From: Pedobacter glucosidilyticus DSM 23534
Lineage (GTDB): Bacteria > Bacteroidota > Bacteroidia > Sphingobacteriales > Sphingobacteriaceae
Reading direction: 5' to 3'
Assembly: GCF_000425145.1 (NCBI RefSeq)
Contig: NZ_AULF01000003.1
Span: 62,001-126,000, forward strand
Length of the DNA stretch: 64,000 nt
The position numbers were made by a program, and so were the translations under genes. The notes under the pieces are model-generated. The model made no database searches, was not told the DNA's origin, and saw nothing but the letters and a program-made list of their open reading frames with translations. Below are positions 35,235-44,311 of this stretch, one piece after another. Within the stretch, counting starts at the first letter, position 1; the number at the start of each line of letters is the position of its first letter.

Positions 35235-36995
35235 ATGAAACAATTCTTCAAATTTGTTTTCGCATCTATGTTAGGTTTCTTCCTAACCTTACTCATATTT
35301 ACAGTTATCCTTATCGGAGGGATTACCGCATTGGTAAGTAGTACAGAGAAAACCGCAGAAGTTAAAGAAAACAGCATTCTTTATGTAAATCTTAATTATC
35401 CTATAACAGAGCGTTCAGCAGATAACCCCTTTGAGGATGTTGACTTTGGTCCTATAAAAAGTGAAAAAGTATTAGGTTTAAATGATATCCTAAAAAGTAT
35501 CAGAAACGCTAAAGAGGATGACAAAATTAAAGGTATTTATCTGGATGTTAGCTATATTTTAACAGGTATGGCAACTTTAGAAGAAATCAGGAACGAGCTG
35601 ATAAACTTCAAAAAATCTGGTAAATTTATCATTGCTTATAGCGAAGTTTACAGTCAGGGTGCTTATTATTTGGCATCAGTAGCTAACAAAGTTTATTTAA
35701 ACCCTCAAGGTATATTAGAACTTAAAGGTTTTAGTTCACAAATTAGCTTTTTTAAAGACGCTTTAGAAAAACTAGCTATCGAACCTCAAATTATAAAAGT
35801 AGGAACTTATAAAAGTGCCGTTGAGCCTTTTATTCTTGAAAGTATGAGTGACGCTAATAAGCAACAAATGACAGCTTTATTAGGTTCTTTATTCGAAAAT
35901 TTCACTAAAGGAATTGCCGCTAGCAGAAAAATACCTCAGGATAGCGTGTATGCTATCGCTAATAAATTACAATCTCGTTCTCCTGAAGACGCTGTTAAAC
36001 TTAAGCTGGTAGATGGTTTAAAATATAAAGATGAAGTTCTTGCTGAGCTAAAAAAACTCACCAAAACAGATTCAAAAGATGATTTAACTACCATTGGTTT
36101 ATCAGATTATGTTTCATCTATCAAAAATACCAGTACTGCAAAAGACAGAATTGCGGTAGTTTATGCTAATGGTGATATTATGGGTGGTGAGGGTGATGAA
36201 AATACTATTGGTTCTGAAACTGTATCAAGAGCATTAAGAAAAGCCCGTGAGGATGACAAAATTAAAGCTGTTGTTTTAAGAGTAAACAGCCCTGGTGGTA
36301 GTGCTTTAGCGTCTGATGTTATTTGGAGAGAAGTGGTATTGACTAAAAAAGTTAAACCTATTATTGTTACCATGGGAGATTATGCTGCATCTGGAGGATA
36401 TTATATTGCTTGTGCTGCAGATTCTATCTTCGCCGAGCCTAATACTATTACGGGCTCTATAGGTGTATTTGCCATTTTACCTAACATGAAAGGCTTCTTT
36501 AATGAGAAACTTGGGGTAACGTTTGATGGTGTTAAAACCAGCGAATATGCAGATTTAGGAAACATCTCTAGACCTTTAACCGAGGCAGAAAAAATGCTTC
36601 TACAAAAAGAAGTAAACCGTACTTATAATGATTTTACCAAGAGAGTTGCCGATGGCAGAAAAATCTCTCAGCAGTATGTAGATAGCATTGGGCAAGGTCG
36701 CGTTTGGACAGGCCAACAAGCAGTAAAATTAGGTTTAGTAGACCGTATTGGGAATATTGAAGATGCTATTAAAGCTGCTGCTAAAAAAGCTAAAATCAAA
36801 GAGTATAGAATTGTCAATTATCCTGAGAAGAAAGATGGTCTCCTAGGTTTTCTAGATAAATCTGGTGAAAACATCAAAACCTATTTTGTAAAACAAGAAT
36901 TAGGCGATAGCTATATTCATTACAAAAACATCAAAGAAATTACCCAAATGAAAGGTATACAAGCAAAAATGCCTTATAATTTGGTGGTTGAGTAA
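35235..36995 (+). CDS. sppA: Signal peptide peptidase SppA, 67K type
   Basis: A membrane-anchored serine protease of 586 residues that degrades leftover signal peptides. One N-terminal helix ('FLTLLIFTVILIGGITALV') and two tandem S49 domains. The catalytic Lys lies in the first domain ('VGTYKSAVEPF') and the Ser in the second ('MGDYAASGGYYIACAAD'), as in E. coli SppA. Single gene with a terminator downstream. Confidence 0.94.
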   Translation: MKQFFKFVFASMLGFFLTLLIFTVILIGGITALVSSTEKTAEVKENSILYVNLNYPITERSADNPFEDVDFGPIKSEKVLGLNDILKSIRNAKEDDKIKGIYLDVSYILTGMATLEEIRNELINFKKSGKFIIAYSEVYSQGAYYLASVANKVYLNPQGILELKGFSSQISFFKDALEKLAIEPQIIKVGTYKSAVEPFILESMSDANKQQMTALLGSLFENFTKGIAASRKIPQDSVYAIANKLQSRSPEDAVKLKLVDGLKYKDEVLAELKKLTKTDSKDDLTTIGLSDYVSSIKNTSTAKDRIAVVYANGDIMGGEGDENTIGSETVSRALRKAREDDKIKAVVLRVNSPGGSALASDVIWREVVLTKKVKPIIVTMGDYAASGGYYIACAADSIFAEPNTITGSIGVFAILPNMKGFFNEKLGVTFDGVKTSEYADLGNISRPLTEAEKMLLQKEVNRTYNDFTKRVADGRKISQQYVDSIGQGRVWTGQQAVKLGLVDRIGNIEDAIKAAAKKAKIKEYRIVNYPEKKDGLLGFLDKSGENIKTYFVKQELGDSYIHYKNIKEITQMKGIQAKMPYNLVVE

Positions 36996-37013
36996 ATTTA
37001 ATATCTTATATAA

Positions 37014-37047
37014 GTCCTCTTGTTAAAATTTGACAAGGGGATTTTTT
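37014..37047 (+). terminator. Intrinsic terminator after sppA
   Basis: A 10-bp stem with two wobbles (37014-37023 with 37033-37042), a nine-base loop and a T-run. Confidence 0.75.
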
Positions 37048-37088
37048 ATTTGAACTAAAAATTTAAAATTCTTTAGTCGGTAAAAAGC

Positions 37089-37253
37089 TTATCTCCACTC
37101 ATCTCTTAATTTATTTTGCCACTCCATAGGATCTACATCTAACTTCACTGTTCCAGCAAATTTTTTGATGTTATTTTTTTTCTTCGCAACAACAGTATTT
37201 ATCTGCTTTTTAATCTCCTCTAGAGGAGTTCCTTTGTTAATAATAGTTACCAT
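37089..37253 (-). CDS. Small antitoxin-like protein, apparently orphan
   Basis: A 54-residue frame (MVTIINKGTPLEEIKKQINT... ending MEWQNKLRDEWR) that standard length cut-offs miss. Its pattern of a short beta-strand, a 'KGTP' turn, a Lys-rich helix and a 'DPxEWQNKLRDEW' tail resembles small Bacteroidota antitoxins I have seen next to PIN-domain toxins. Nothing toxin-like follows its stop codon: sppA's terminator is 42 bp away on the other strand. A 64-codon frame on the plus strand across it is a shadow. Family recognition is from memory and uncertain. Confidence 0.62.
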   Translation of the reverse strand: MVTIINKGTPLEEIKKQINTVVAKKKNNIKKFAGTVKLDVDPMEWQNKLRDEWR

Positions 37254-37302
37254 AATCAAATATACTAATTTGGTATTTCAAAATGCAGCGCATTATTTTC
37301 TA

Positions 37303-37329
37303 TTGTTTTGCTTCATTATCTTACCTTTG
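37303..37329 (+). promoter_or_regulatory. Promoter for polX
   Basis: TTG (37303-37305), a 16-bp spacer and TACCTTTG (37322-37329). The spacer is one base short of the usual range. The polX ATG is 19 bp further on. Confidence 0.45.
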
Positions 37330-37348
37330 ATATCTTTTTTAAAACAAC

Positions 37349-39028
37349 ATGGAAAATAAAGAGATATCTAAAACCTTAAAGCTATTAGCGCAATTGATGG
37401 AGCTTCATGAAGAAAATCCATTTAAAATAAAATCTGTTGCCAATGCTTCTTTTAAGGTTGATAAACTTCCATTCAAATTAAAAGATAAAGCCCAAGATGA
37501 GCTCGATAAAATAGATGGTATCGGAAAAAGCATCGCTACCAAAATTATAGAGATCTTTAATACTGGAGGTTTAAAGGAATTAAATGATTTGGTTACTATT
37601 ACCCCTATCGGGATTTTAGATATGCTCAGCATCAAAGGTTTAGGGCCTAAAAAAATCATCATCATCTGGAAAAGTTTAGGTATTGAAAATGTTGGCGAGC
37701 TCTATTATGCTTGTAATGAAAACCGTTTAATAGAGGCAAAAGGATTTGGCTTAAAAACTCAAGAAGAAATAAAAAAAGCTATTGAGTTTAAGATGGCAAG
37801 TAATGGTCGTTTTTTATATGCCCGTTTAGAACCTATCGTTACACAATATCAAAACTTACTGATTAAACTAAGCAATGCTACTAAAATATTAGTAACCGGA
37901 GAGTTTAGAAGGAAGTGTGAGATTATTGATGAGCTCTCATTTATCATCGTTAATGCAGATTTTAAACTTTTCACTGATAAAATTCAACAAATAGAAGGTA
38001 TCTCCAATCTTGAAATTACAGATAACAGCATCAGATTTAAAGACGAGAACAGCTTAAGCATAAAATGCTTTGAAGCAGATGAAACTACTTTAGCTTATCG
38101 TTTGTTTGAAACTACAGGTGTTGAGGCTCATGTAGAAAAAGTTAAAGCACTTTTACCTGATCATTCAACAGCCTATACTTCAGAAAATGTCATTTACGAA
38201 GCTGCGGGCTTAGCGTATATAGAACCAGAATTAAGAGAAGATTTTAACGAAATAGTCTTAGCTCAAAATAAACAACTACCTTCTTTAATTACTTATGCAG
38301 ATTTAAAAGGCACCTTACACAACCATAGTACCTGGAGTGATGGTGTACATAGTATTGAAGAAATGGCAGTTTATTGCAGAGACACCTTAAAACTTGAGTA
38401 TTTAGGCTTGTGCGACCACTCTAAAACAGCCGTTTATGCTAGCGGTTTAAGTATAGAACGTGTTCTACAGCAACATGAAGAAATAGAAAAGTTAAACCAA
38501 AAATTAGCTCCTTTTAAAATTTTCAAAGGTATAGAATCAGACATCTTATCAGACGGAAGTTTAGATTACCCTGATGAAATCCTTGCAAAATTTGATTTTG
38601 TTGTGGCTTCTGTACACTCAAACCTAAAAATGGATGAAGAAAAAGCTACTCAACGTTTAATAAAAGCTATTGAAAACCCATATACTACTATTTTGGGCCA
38701 CCCAACAGGTCGCTTATTATTGAGCAGAAGCGGTTATCCTTTAGATTATAAAAAAATTATTGATGCCTGCGCTGTAAACCAGGTAGTTATAGAAATTAAT
38801 GCAAATCCTCTACGCTTAGATTTAGATTGGAGATGGCATCAATACGCATTAGAAAAAGGAGTTTTATTAGCTATAAATCCAGATGCACACCGTAACGAAG
38901 GTTTTTACGACATGAACTATGGCGTATATGTAGCTAGAAAAGGTGGTTTAACTAAAGAAAAGTGCCTTAATGCTTTTGATTTAGCCAGTATCAATACTTA
39001 CTTCAAGAATAAAAAACAAACGCTATAA
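37349..39028 (+). CDS. polX: PolX-like protein with degenerate polymerase site
   Basis: A protein of 559 residues arranged as bacterial family X DNA polymerase: N-terminal helix-hairpin-helix motifs ('DGIGKSIATKI' 56-66, 'KGLGPKKIII' 96-105), a nucleotidyltransferase-like domain (about 150-300) and a C-terminal PHP phosphoesterase. The polymerase motif, normally GSxRRGxxxxxDxD, reads 'GEFRRKCEIIDELSFI' (184-199): the Ser and the second metal-binding Asp are lost. The PHP site is complete: 'LHNHSTWSDG', 'GLCDHS', 'KGIESDIL', 'VASVHS', 'ILGHPTGR' and 'NPDAHR'. It may therefore act only as a 3'-5' exonuclease or AP-endonuclease. Confidence 0.88.
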   Translation: MENKEISKTLKLLAQLMELHEENPFKIKSVANASFKVDKLPFKLKDKAQDELDKIDGIGKSIATKIIEIFNTGGLKELNDLVTITPIGILDMLSIKGLGPKKIIIIWKSLGIENVGELYYACNENRLIEAKGFGLKTQEEIKKAIEFKMASNGRFLYARLEPIVTQYQNLLIKLSNATKILVTGEFRRKCEIIDELSFIIVNADFKLFTDKIQQIEGISNLEITDNSIRFKDENSLSIKCFEADETTLAYRLFETTGVEAHVEKVKALLPDHSTAYTSENVIYEAAGLAYIEPELREDFNEIVLAQNKQLPSLITYADLKGTLHNHSTWSDGVHSIEEMAVYCRDTLKLEYLGLCDHSKTAVYASGLSIERVLQQHEEIEKLNQKLAPFKIFKGIESDILSDGSLDYPDEILAKFDFVVASVHSNLKMDEEKATQRLIKAIENPYTTILGHPTGRLLLSRSGYPLDYKKIIDACAVNQVVIEINANPLRLDLDWRWHQYALEKGVLLAINPDAHRNEGFYDMNYGVYVARKGGLTKEKCLNAFDLASINTYFKNKKQTL

Positions 39029-39042
39029 AAACATCTTTTAGC

Positions 39043-39050
39043 TATATTTG
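39043..39050 (+). promoter_or_regulatory. -7 box TATATTTG before heptose operon
   Basis: TATATTTG fits TAnnTTTG, 15 bp before the ATG at 39066, and overlaps the alternative TTG start at 39048, arguing against it. Confidence 0.42.
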
Positions 39051-39065
39051 AATCAAAGAGAAGAA

Positions 39066-40040
39066 ATGCTTTCCAAGAAATTATCAGATTTAAATCAACA
39101 AAAAACACCTCATATATTGGTTATTGGCGATGTCATGTTAGATCATTACATCTTCGGAAATGCTAATCGTTTATCGCCAGAAGCGCCTGTTCCGGTAGTA
39201 AATGTTAAAAACGAGTCTAAAATTATTGGAGGTGCAGGTAATGTTGCTAACAACATTACAGCTTTAGGTGGGAAAGTTAGTTTAGCAAGTGTTGTAGGTG
39301 CTGATGATTTTGGAAAAGAAATAAAGAACATTCTACAAGATAAAAACATCCATAACGATGCTTTATTTTTTGATGATAGTAGAAGTAGCACCATTAAAAC
39401 CAGAGTTTTAGCAAGCAATCATCAAATTGTTAGGATAGATAGAGAAAATCTTCATGAAATAAACAGCTTGCTAGAACAACAAATTTTTGAAGCTGTAAAA
39501 CCTTTGATTTCAGATGCTGATATCATTATTCTATCTGATTATAACAAAGGATTGCTCACCTTCAACCTTTGCCAAAACATCATTAGCTACGCTAATAGTA
39601 ACTATAAAAAAGTTGTAATAGACCCTAAAGGCATAGATTATAATAAGTATAAAGGAGCTTTTTTAATAAAACCCAATCGTAAAGAGTTATCAGAAACTTC
39701 AAGAATAGAGAACATTAATAATCAGGAAAAGTTAAGAGCTGCTGCTGATGTTATTTTCAAGAACACCCATACAGAGCATCTGGTGGTAACCTTATCAGAA
39801 GAAGGAATGGCTATCTTAACGCCTCAATCTTGTGAAGTATTGCCTGTGCAAGCTACAGAAGTTTATGATGTTACAGGTGCTGGGGATACCGTAATTGCAA
39901 CAATGGCTTACTGTTTAGCATTAGGTTTTAACTTGCATGAGGCTTGCCAAATTGCTAATTATGCCGCTGCCATTGTAATCAAATACGTAGGTAGCGCTAC
40001 CACATCTATAGAAGAAATCATTAGTGAAATAGAAGATTAA
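39066..40040 (+). CDS. Heptose-7-phosphate kinase (HldE domain I)
   Basis: D-glycero-beta-D-manno-heptose-7-phosphate kinase of about 324 residues, PfkB/ribokinase family. Marks are 'ILVIGDVMLDHYIFGNANRLS', 'GGAGNVANNITALGG', 'VVIDPKG' and the catalytic-base region 'EVYDVTGAGDTVIATMAY'. In E. coli this activity is the N-terminal half of HldE; here kinase and adenylyltransferase are separate genes with gmhA between. First gene of a five-gene plus-strand operon. Confidence 0.9.
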   Translation: MLSKKLSDLNQQKTPHILVIGDVMLDHYIFGNANRLSPEAPVPVVNVKNESKIIGGAGNVANNITALGGKVSLASVVGADDFGKEIKNILQDKNIHNDALFFDDSRSSTIKTRVLASNHQIVRIDRENLHEINSLLEQQIFEAVKPLISDADIIILSDYNKGLLTFNLCQNIISYANSNYKKVVIDPKGIDYNKYKGAFLIKPNRKELSETSRIENINNQEKLRAAADVIFKNTHTEHLVVTLSEEGMAILTPQSCEVLPVQATEVYDVTGAGDTVIATMAYCLALGFNLHEACQIANYAAAIVIKYVGSATTSIEEIISEIED

Positions 40041-40041
40041 C

Positions 40042-40596
40042 ATGGTTTTAAACGAGTTAAAATTACACCAAACTACCATCAATAAAGTTATTGAACAATT
40101 AGTTCCCGATATTGAAAAAGGCTGCGAGTTAGTTAAAGAAAGCATCTTAAAGGGTCGTAAAATTTTATTGGCAGGTAATGGTGGTAGTGCCGCTGATGCC
40201 CAACATATTGCTGCAGAATTTACCGGTCGTTTTGTAAAAGAAAGAAAAGCTTTACCAGCTATAGCTTTAACTGTTGACACTTCTGCATTAACAGCTATTA
40301 GTAATGATTATGGTTTTGCAAATGTATTTAGCAGACAAATAAATGCTTATGCACAAGAAAACGACTTATTTATAGCCATTTCTACTAGTGGCAATAGCGA
40401 AAATATCATTTCTGCGATACAAGCAGCTAAAAAATTGGGCTGTAAAATTATTGGTCTTAGCGGAAGAGATGGTGGCCAAATGAATGACATTTGCGATTTA
40501 AACATCGTAGTTCCTGATGATGTTACTGCAAGAATCCAAGAAATGCACATTTTGATAGGGCATATCTTTTGTAAAGCTGTAGATGATACTTTTTAA
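40042..40596 (+). CDS. gmhA: Sedoheptulose-7-phosphate isomerase
   Basis: A SIS-domain enzyme of 184 residues converting sedoheptulose-7-phosphate to D-glycero-D-manno-heptose-7-phosphate, the first step toward ADP-heptose. The signature is 'LLAGNGGSAADAQHIAAEFT' with 'FIAISTSGNSENII' and 'QEMHILIGHIFCKAVD' at the C-terminus. It starts one base after the kinase stop codon, so translation is coupled. Confidence 0.94.
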   Translation: MVLNELKLHQTTINKVIEQLVPDIEKGCELVKESILKGRKILLAGNGGSAADAQHIAAEFTGRFVKERKALPAIALTVDTSALTAISNDYGFANVFSRQINAYAQENDLFIAISTSGNSENIISAIQAAKKLGCKIIGLSGRDGGQMNDICDLNIVVPDDVTARIQEMHILIGHIFCKAVDDTF

Positions 40597-40602
40597 AACA
40601 GC

Positions 40603-41082
40603 ATGACTATAAACAACAAAATTATAAGCTTAGAAAAAGCGATTGAACTTAGCCAAAAATGGAAAGCTAACGGCGAAAAAGTAGTTTTCACCAATGGTTG
40701 TTTTGATTTGCTACACGCAGGCCATATCACTTATTTAAGTGAAGCTGCCGCTTTAGGAACCAAATTAATTATTGGTTTAAATGCCGATAAATCTGTTCAG
40801 GCTTTAAAAGGTCCATCAAGACCGATAAATGATGAGAAAACCCGCTCGCTCCTACTAGCTGCCATGCAATTTATAGATGCCGTTGTAATTTTTGAAGAAC
40901 AAACTCCTCAAAATTTAATCAATCATCTCCTTCCGGATGTTTTGGTTAAAGGTGGGGATTATACTTTAGATAATATCGTAGGCGCAAAAGAAGTGCTAGA
41001 AAACGGTGGCAAAGTAAAAACTTTGAGCTTTTTACCGGGCTATTCTAGTACATCAATCATCGATAAAATTAAAAACATCTAA
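40603..41082 (+). CDS. Heptose-1-phosphate adenylyltransferase (HldE domain II)
   Basis: A nucleotidyltransferase of 159 residues making ADP-heptose from heptose-1-phosphate and ATP. The HxGH-type motif is in 'FTNGCFDLLHAGHITYLSEA'; 'GLNADKSVQALKGPSRPIND' and 'GYSSTSIIDKI' match the RfaE domain II family. The phosphatase (GmhB) needed between the kinase and this enzyme is not in the operon. Confidence 0.92.
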   Translation: MTINNKIISLEKAIELSQKWKANGEKVVFTNGCFDLLHAGHITYLSEAAALGTKLIIGLNADKSVQALKGPSRPINDEKTRSLLLAAMQFIDAVVIFEEQTPQNLINHLLPDVLVKGGDYTLDNIVGAKEVLENGGKVKTLSFLPGYSSTSIIDKIKNI

Positions 41083-41093
41083 AGCTTTGTCAA

Positions 41094-42068
41094 ATGGTTA
41101 AGAAAATTCTAGTGATTCGCTTTAGCTCTATGGGTGATATTATTTACACTACACCTGTTGTACGATGCCTAAAAGAGCAATTGCCAGAAGCAGAAATTCA
41201 TTTTTTAACCAAACAACAATTCAAATATATCTATAACAACAATCCTTATTTGGATAAACTCCATATCTTAAAACCTAGCTTAAATGAAACTATTGCTGAT
41301 ATCAAAAAGGAGAAATTTGATTATATTATAGATTTACATAATAATCTAAGAACCAGCATTATCAAACTAAGAACAGGTATACCAGCATCAACTTATAAAA
41401 AAGAAAGAATTAAAAAATGGCTGGCTTTAAAGTTTAAAAGCGAGCGTTTTATTAATCCTAAGCATTTGGTAGAACGTTATCTGGAAACAGTTGCGTTTTT
41501 AGGTGTTAAAAATGATCATAAACCTATAGATTATTACATCAATGGGAGTTATGAGAAAACAGATTTATTACCTTCTTCCCATCAACAAGATTATGTAGCT
41601 TTTATAATTGGGGCAACGCATTTTACCAAAAGAATGCCGGTTGAGAAAATCATCAAAACCTGTAAAGAAATAGCAAAACCTATTGTTTTATTAGGTGGCG
41701 ATGATGTAGCACAAAATGCAAAAACTATAAAGGAAGCTGTTGGAGAAAAAATATTTAATACCTGTGGTAAAATAAACCTAGATCAATCGGTTTATTTGGT
41801 TTCACAAGCACACACCGTTATTGGCTTTGATACAGGTTTAACCCATATTTCTGAAGCCTTTAACAAGCCCTTGGTTTCTATTTGGGGAGGTACAACTCCA
41901 GAGTTATTGGGTGTATCTCCTTATAAAATTAACGAATCTTTAATTGTTGATGTTGATCTATCTTGCAGACCCTGCTCTAAATTTGGCTTAGAGAAATGTC
42001 CACTTCAACATTTTAATTGTATGAACCTGATAAAAGAAGAAGAAATTATTACTTTTAGCAACAGATGA
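41094..42068 (+). CDS. Glycosyltransferase family 9 (heptosyltransferase-like)
   Basis: A GT9 enzyme of 324 residues, likely a lipopolysaccharide-core heptosyltransferase using the ADP-heptose made by the neighbours. It starts 'ILVIRFSSMGDIIYTTPVVR' (the GT9 G-D-x-hhxxP motif), ends its N-domain at 'ERYLETVAFLG' and binds the nucleotide with 'VIGFDTGLTHISEAFNKPLV'. The donor is inferred from the operon. Confidence 0.9.
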   Translation: MVKKILVIRFSSMGDIIYTTPVVRCLKEQLPEAEIHFLTKQQFKYIYNNNPYLDKLHILKPSLNETIADIKKEKFDYIIDLHNNLRTSIIKLRTGIPASTYKKERIKKWLALKFKSERFINPKHLVERYLETVAFLGVKNDHKPIDYYINGSYEKTDLLPSSHQQDYVAFIIGATHFTKRMPVEKIIKTCKEIAKPIVLLGGDDVAQNAKTIKEAVGEKIFNTCGKINLDQSVYLVSQAHTVIGFDTGLTHISEAFNKPLVSIWGGTTPELLGVSPYKINESLIVDVDLSCRPCSKFGLEKCPLQHFNCMNLIKEEEIITFSNR

Positions 42069-42565
42069 AAAGACTTTTAATTGTAAGACATGCTAAATCA
42101 GATTGGGGAGTTACAAATACAAAAGATTTTGATAGACCACTTAACAGCAGGGGCCTATCAAATGCTCCAGAAATGGGTAAAAGATTAGTTTCCAGAACAT
42201 TAAATCCTCAACAATTAGTTTCTAGTCCTGCTTTAAGAGCCATCACCACCTGTAAAATCATCGCCAAAGAAATTCAATACTCGGAAACAGATATTATACA
42301 AGAGCCTAAAATTTACGAAGCTAACCATCAAACTTTACTAAATATTGTGAATCAATTTTCTGATGAACATGATTTTATAGCCCTTTTTGGTCATAATAAT
42401 GGAATCACAGACCTAGCACTTTACCTCAGTAATGCTGATATTTACAATATCCCAACCTGTGGTATGGTATTACTAGAGTTTCCTTTAGATAGTTGGAAAA
42501 TGGTGAGTAAAAACACAGGTAATATGGTGCTTTTTGATTATCCTAAAAACCCTTTTGAAGCGTAA
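42065..42565 (+). CDS. sixA: SixA-like histidine phosphatase
   Basis: A protein of 166 residues of the histidine phosphatase superfamily: 'LLIVRHAKSDWGVTNTKDFD' with the catalytic RH, 'SSPALRAITTCKII' and 'FGHNNGITDLALYL' with the second His. SixA removes phosphate from Hpt domains or PTS proteins; an Hpt protein is encoded 7.7 kb away. It overlaps the glycosyltransferase by 4 bp, so it may alternatively supply phosphatase activity to the heptose pathway (speculative). Confidence 0.85.
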   Translation: MKRLLIVRHAKSDWGVTNTKDFDRPLNSRGLSNAPEMGKRLVSRTLNPQQLVSSPALRAITTCKIIAKEIQYSETDIIQEPKIYEANHQTLLNIVNQFSDEHDFIALFGHNNGITDLALYLSNADIYNIPTCGMVLLEFPLDSWKMVSKNTGNMVLFDYPKNPFEA

Positions 42566-43654
42566 CTAGTGATTCATTTTATACACTTTACCGGGTAATG
42601 ATATAATCACGGATTGCATCTCCAAATTTAACAACAACATAGCCAATTTACTCTGGGGCATATCTAATTTAACCTGTAAATCATCTATAGCAATAGCATT
42701 ATAGTCTTTGATGATAGCTACAATCTTCTCTTCATCTTTAGTTAAATTGGGCAAAATCTGAAGTTGCTTTACTGGCTTTACCTCATCCCTATCCCAGCCC
42801 ATAATGTATTCCAAATCTTCTACACGGTCTAATAAGTGAGCTCTATTGGTTTTAATTAAGAAGTTACAACCTTCAGATAGCTCATCATCTACCCGACCAG
42901 GTACTGCAAAAACATCTCGATTGTATGAATTTGCAATTTCTGCTGTGATAAGTGCACCGCCTGTTTTGGTAGCTTCTACTACCAAAGTAGCATCGGCCAT
43001 ACCTGCTATGATACGATTTCGCTTAGGAAAGTTTTGTTTATCTGGATTAGTTTCTGACCTAAACTCGGTTAGTAAACCACCTTGATGAATCATTTTCTCT
43101 GCAATGGAACGATGTAAAGCCGGATAAATCCTATCTAAACCATGCCCCAAAACCCCAACAGTATGAGTTTCATGCTCTAATGAAGCTTTATGTGCTGCTA
43201 TATCTATCCCATAAGCTAAGCCACTCACAATCAAAAGTTGATGATGTTTTAAGCTACTAATGAGTTGCTCACAAAATTGTTTGCCATAAGTTGTAGCATT
43301 TCTGGTGCCCACAATAGCTATAACTTTTTGCTGATTAAGCTTTACATTACCTTTAAAGTACAGCATAGCCGGAGCATCATAACAACTTTTTAAGCGTTTT
43401 GGATAATCCTCATCCTGAATAAAAATAGGTTGTATTTTGTATTTTTCTATAAACTTCAGTTCTTTCTCGGCTCTATCAAATGATGAATGATGGATAATTA
43501 AATCGGCAGTTTTAGAACCTATACCTGGTATTTTCTCCAAGTGCTGCTTACTGGTTCTAAATATTTCTTCTGGGCTACCGCAATAGCTCAATAAAGTTTT
43601 AATGGTAGCATCTCCTATACCTTTTATCAAGGTTAGACCAATTTCATAGAGCAT
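42566..43654 (-). CDS. dprA: DNA-processing protein DprA/Smf
   Basis: A single-strand-DNA-binding RecA loader for natural transformation, 362 residues. An N-terminal HhH/SAM-like region is followed by the Rossmann core with 'VAIVGTRNATTYGKQFCEQL', 'IVSGLAYGIDIAAHKASLEH' and 'VFAVPGRVDDELSEGCNFLI', then a C-terminal winged helix (about 300-362). It is tail to tail with sixA, with adjacent stop codons. Confidence 0.94.
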   Translation of the reverse strand: MLYEIGLTLIKGIGDATIKTLLSYCGSPEEIFRTSKQHLEKIPGIGSKTADLIIHHSSFDRAEKELKFIEKYKIQPIFIQDEDYPKRLKSCYDAPAMLYFKGNVKLNQQKVIAIVGTRNATTYGKQFCEQLISSLKHHQLLIVSGLAYGIDIAAHKASLEHETHTVGVLGHGLDRIYPALHRSIAEKMIHQGGLLTEFRSETNPDKQNFPKRNRIIAGMADATLVVEATKTGGALITAEIANSYNRDVFAVPGRVDDELSEGCNFLIKTNRAHLLDRVEDLEYIMGWDRDEVKPVKQLQILPNLTKDEEKIVAIIKDYNAIAIDDLQVKLDMPQSKLAMLLLNLEMQSVIISLPGKVYKMNH

Positions 43655-43678
43655 GTTTTAAATAGATTTTGGTAAATA

Positions 43679-44311
43679 TTACTGTGCTGGCAAATAAACT
43701 ACATATTTAGTTTCAAAAAATTCTTCTTTAAAATAATCTTGCAAAGGGTAAAGCTTTATTTGTTTAAGCCCAGACTCCTGAAGTTCTTGCCTTAAATCTC
43801 CACCCTTTAAATAAAGAACCCCATTTTTTAAGCCTTCAGAGTTTTGCTTTTTAAATTTACCCTTTATCCATGGATAAAAATCTTTCAACTGTGTTACAGC
43901 TCTGGAAACTATAAAATCAAACTTTTGATTAATCTGCTCGGCCCGGCTATGTATGGCTTTTAGATTTTTTAAGCCAATACCATTTGCTACTTCGTTTACT
44001 ACTTTTATTTTTTTACCAATAGAATCAACCAGTAAAAACTCCGTTTCTGGAAATAAAATAGCCAAAGGTACACCCGGAAAACCTCCTCCAGTACCAACAT
44101 CTAATACTTGCTGACCGGGTTTAAAAGCATAAACCTTAGCAATACCCAAAGAATGTAAGATGTGACGCTCGTATAATAAATCTATATCCTTACGACTAAT
44201 GACGTTTATTTGGGCATTCCAAAAAGAATACAACTCAAACAACTGATCAAATTGTTGTTTTTGGATATCCGATAAATCCGGAAAATATTGAGAGATAATA
44301 CTAGAATTCAC
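43679..44311 (-). CDS. rsmG: 16S rRNA (guanine527-N7)-methyltransferase
   Basis: A SAM-dependent methyltransferase of 210 residues. Motif I is 'VLDVGTGGGFPGVPLAILFP', followed by 'FLLVDSIGKKIKVVNEVANG' and 'FDFIVSRAVTQLKDFYPW'. Loss of RsmG gives low-level streptomycin resistance in several bacteria. It overlaps the upstream sigma-factor gene by 11 bp. Confidence 0.95.
   Translation of the reverse strand: MNSSIISQYFPDLSDIQKQQFDQLFELYSFWNAQINVISRKDIDLLYERHILHSLGIAKVYAFKPGQQVLDVGTGGGFPGVPLAILFPETEFLLVDSIGKKIKVVNEVANGIGLKNLKAIHSRAEQINQKFDFIVSRAVTQLKDFYPWIKGKFKKQNSEGLKNGVLYLKGGDLRQELQESGLKQIKLYPLQDYFKEEFFETKYVVYLPAQ

Noticed and set aside
37165-37359. 64-codon hydrophobic plus-strand frame before polX
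   Set aside because: It overlaps the polX promoter and start and is antisense to the better-supported 54-residue gene; its composition (poly-T derived Phe/Leu/Ile) is typical of AT-rich non-coding DNA.
37349-39028. polX as a pseudogene
   Set aside because: The reading frame is intact and all PHP nuclease motifs are conserved; only the polymerase site is altered.
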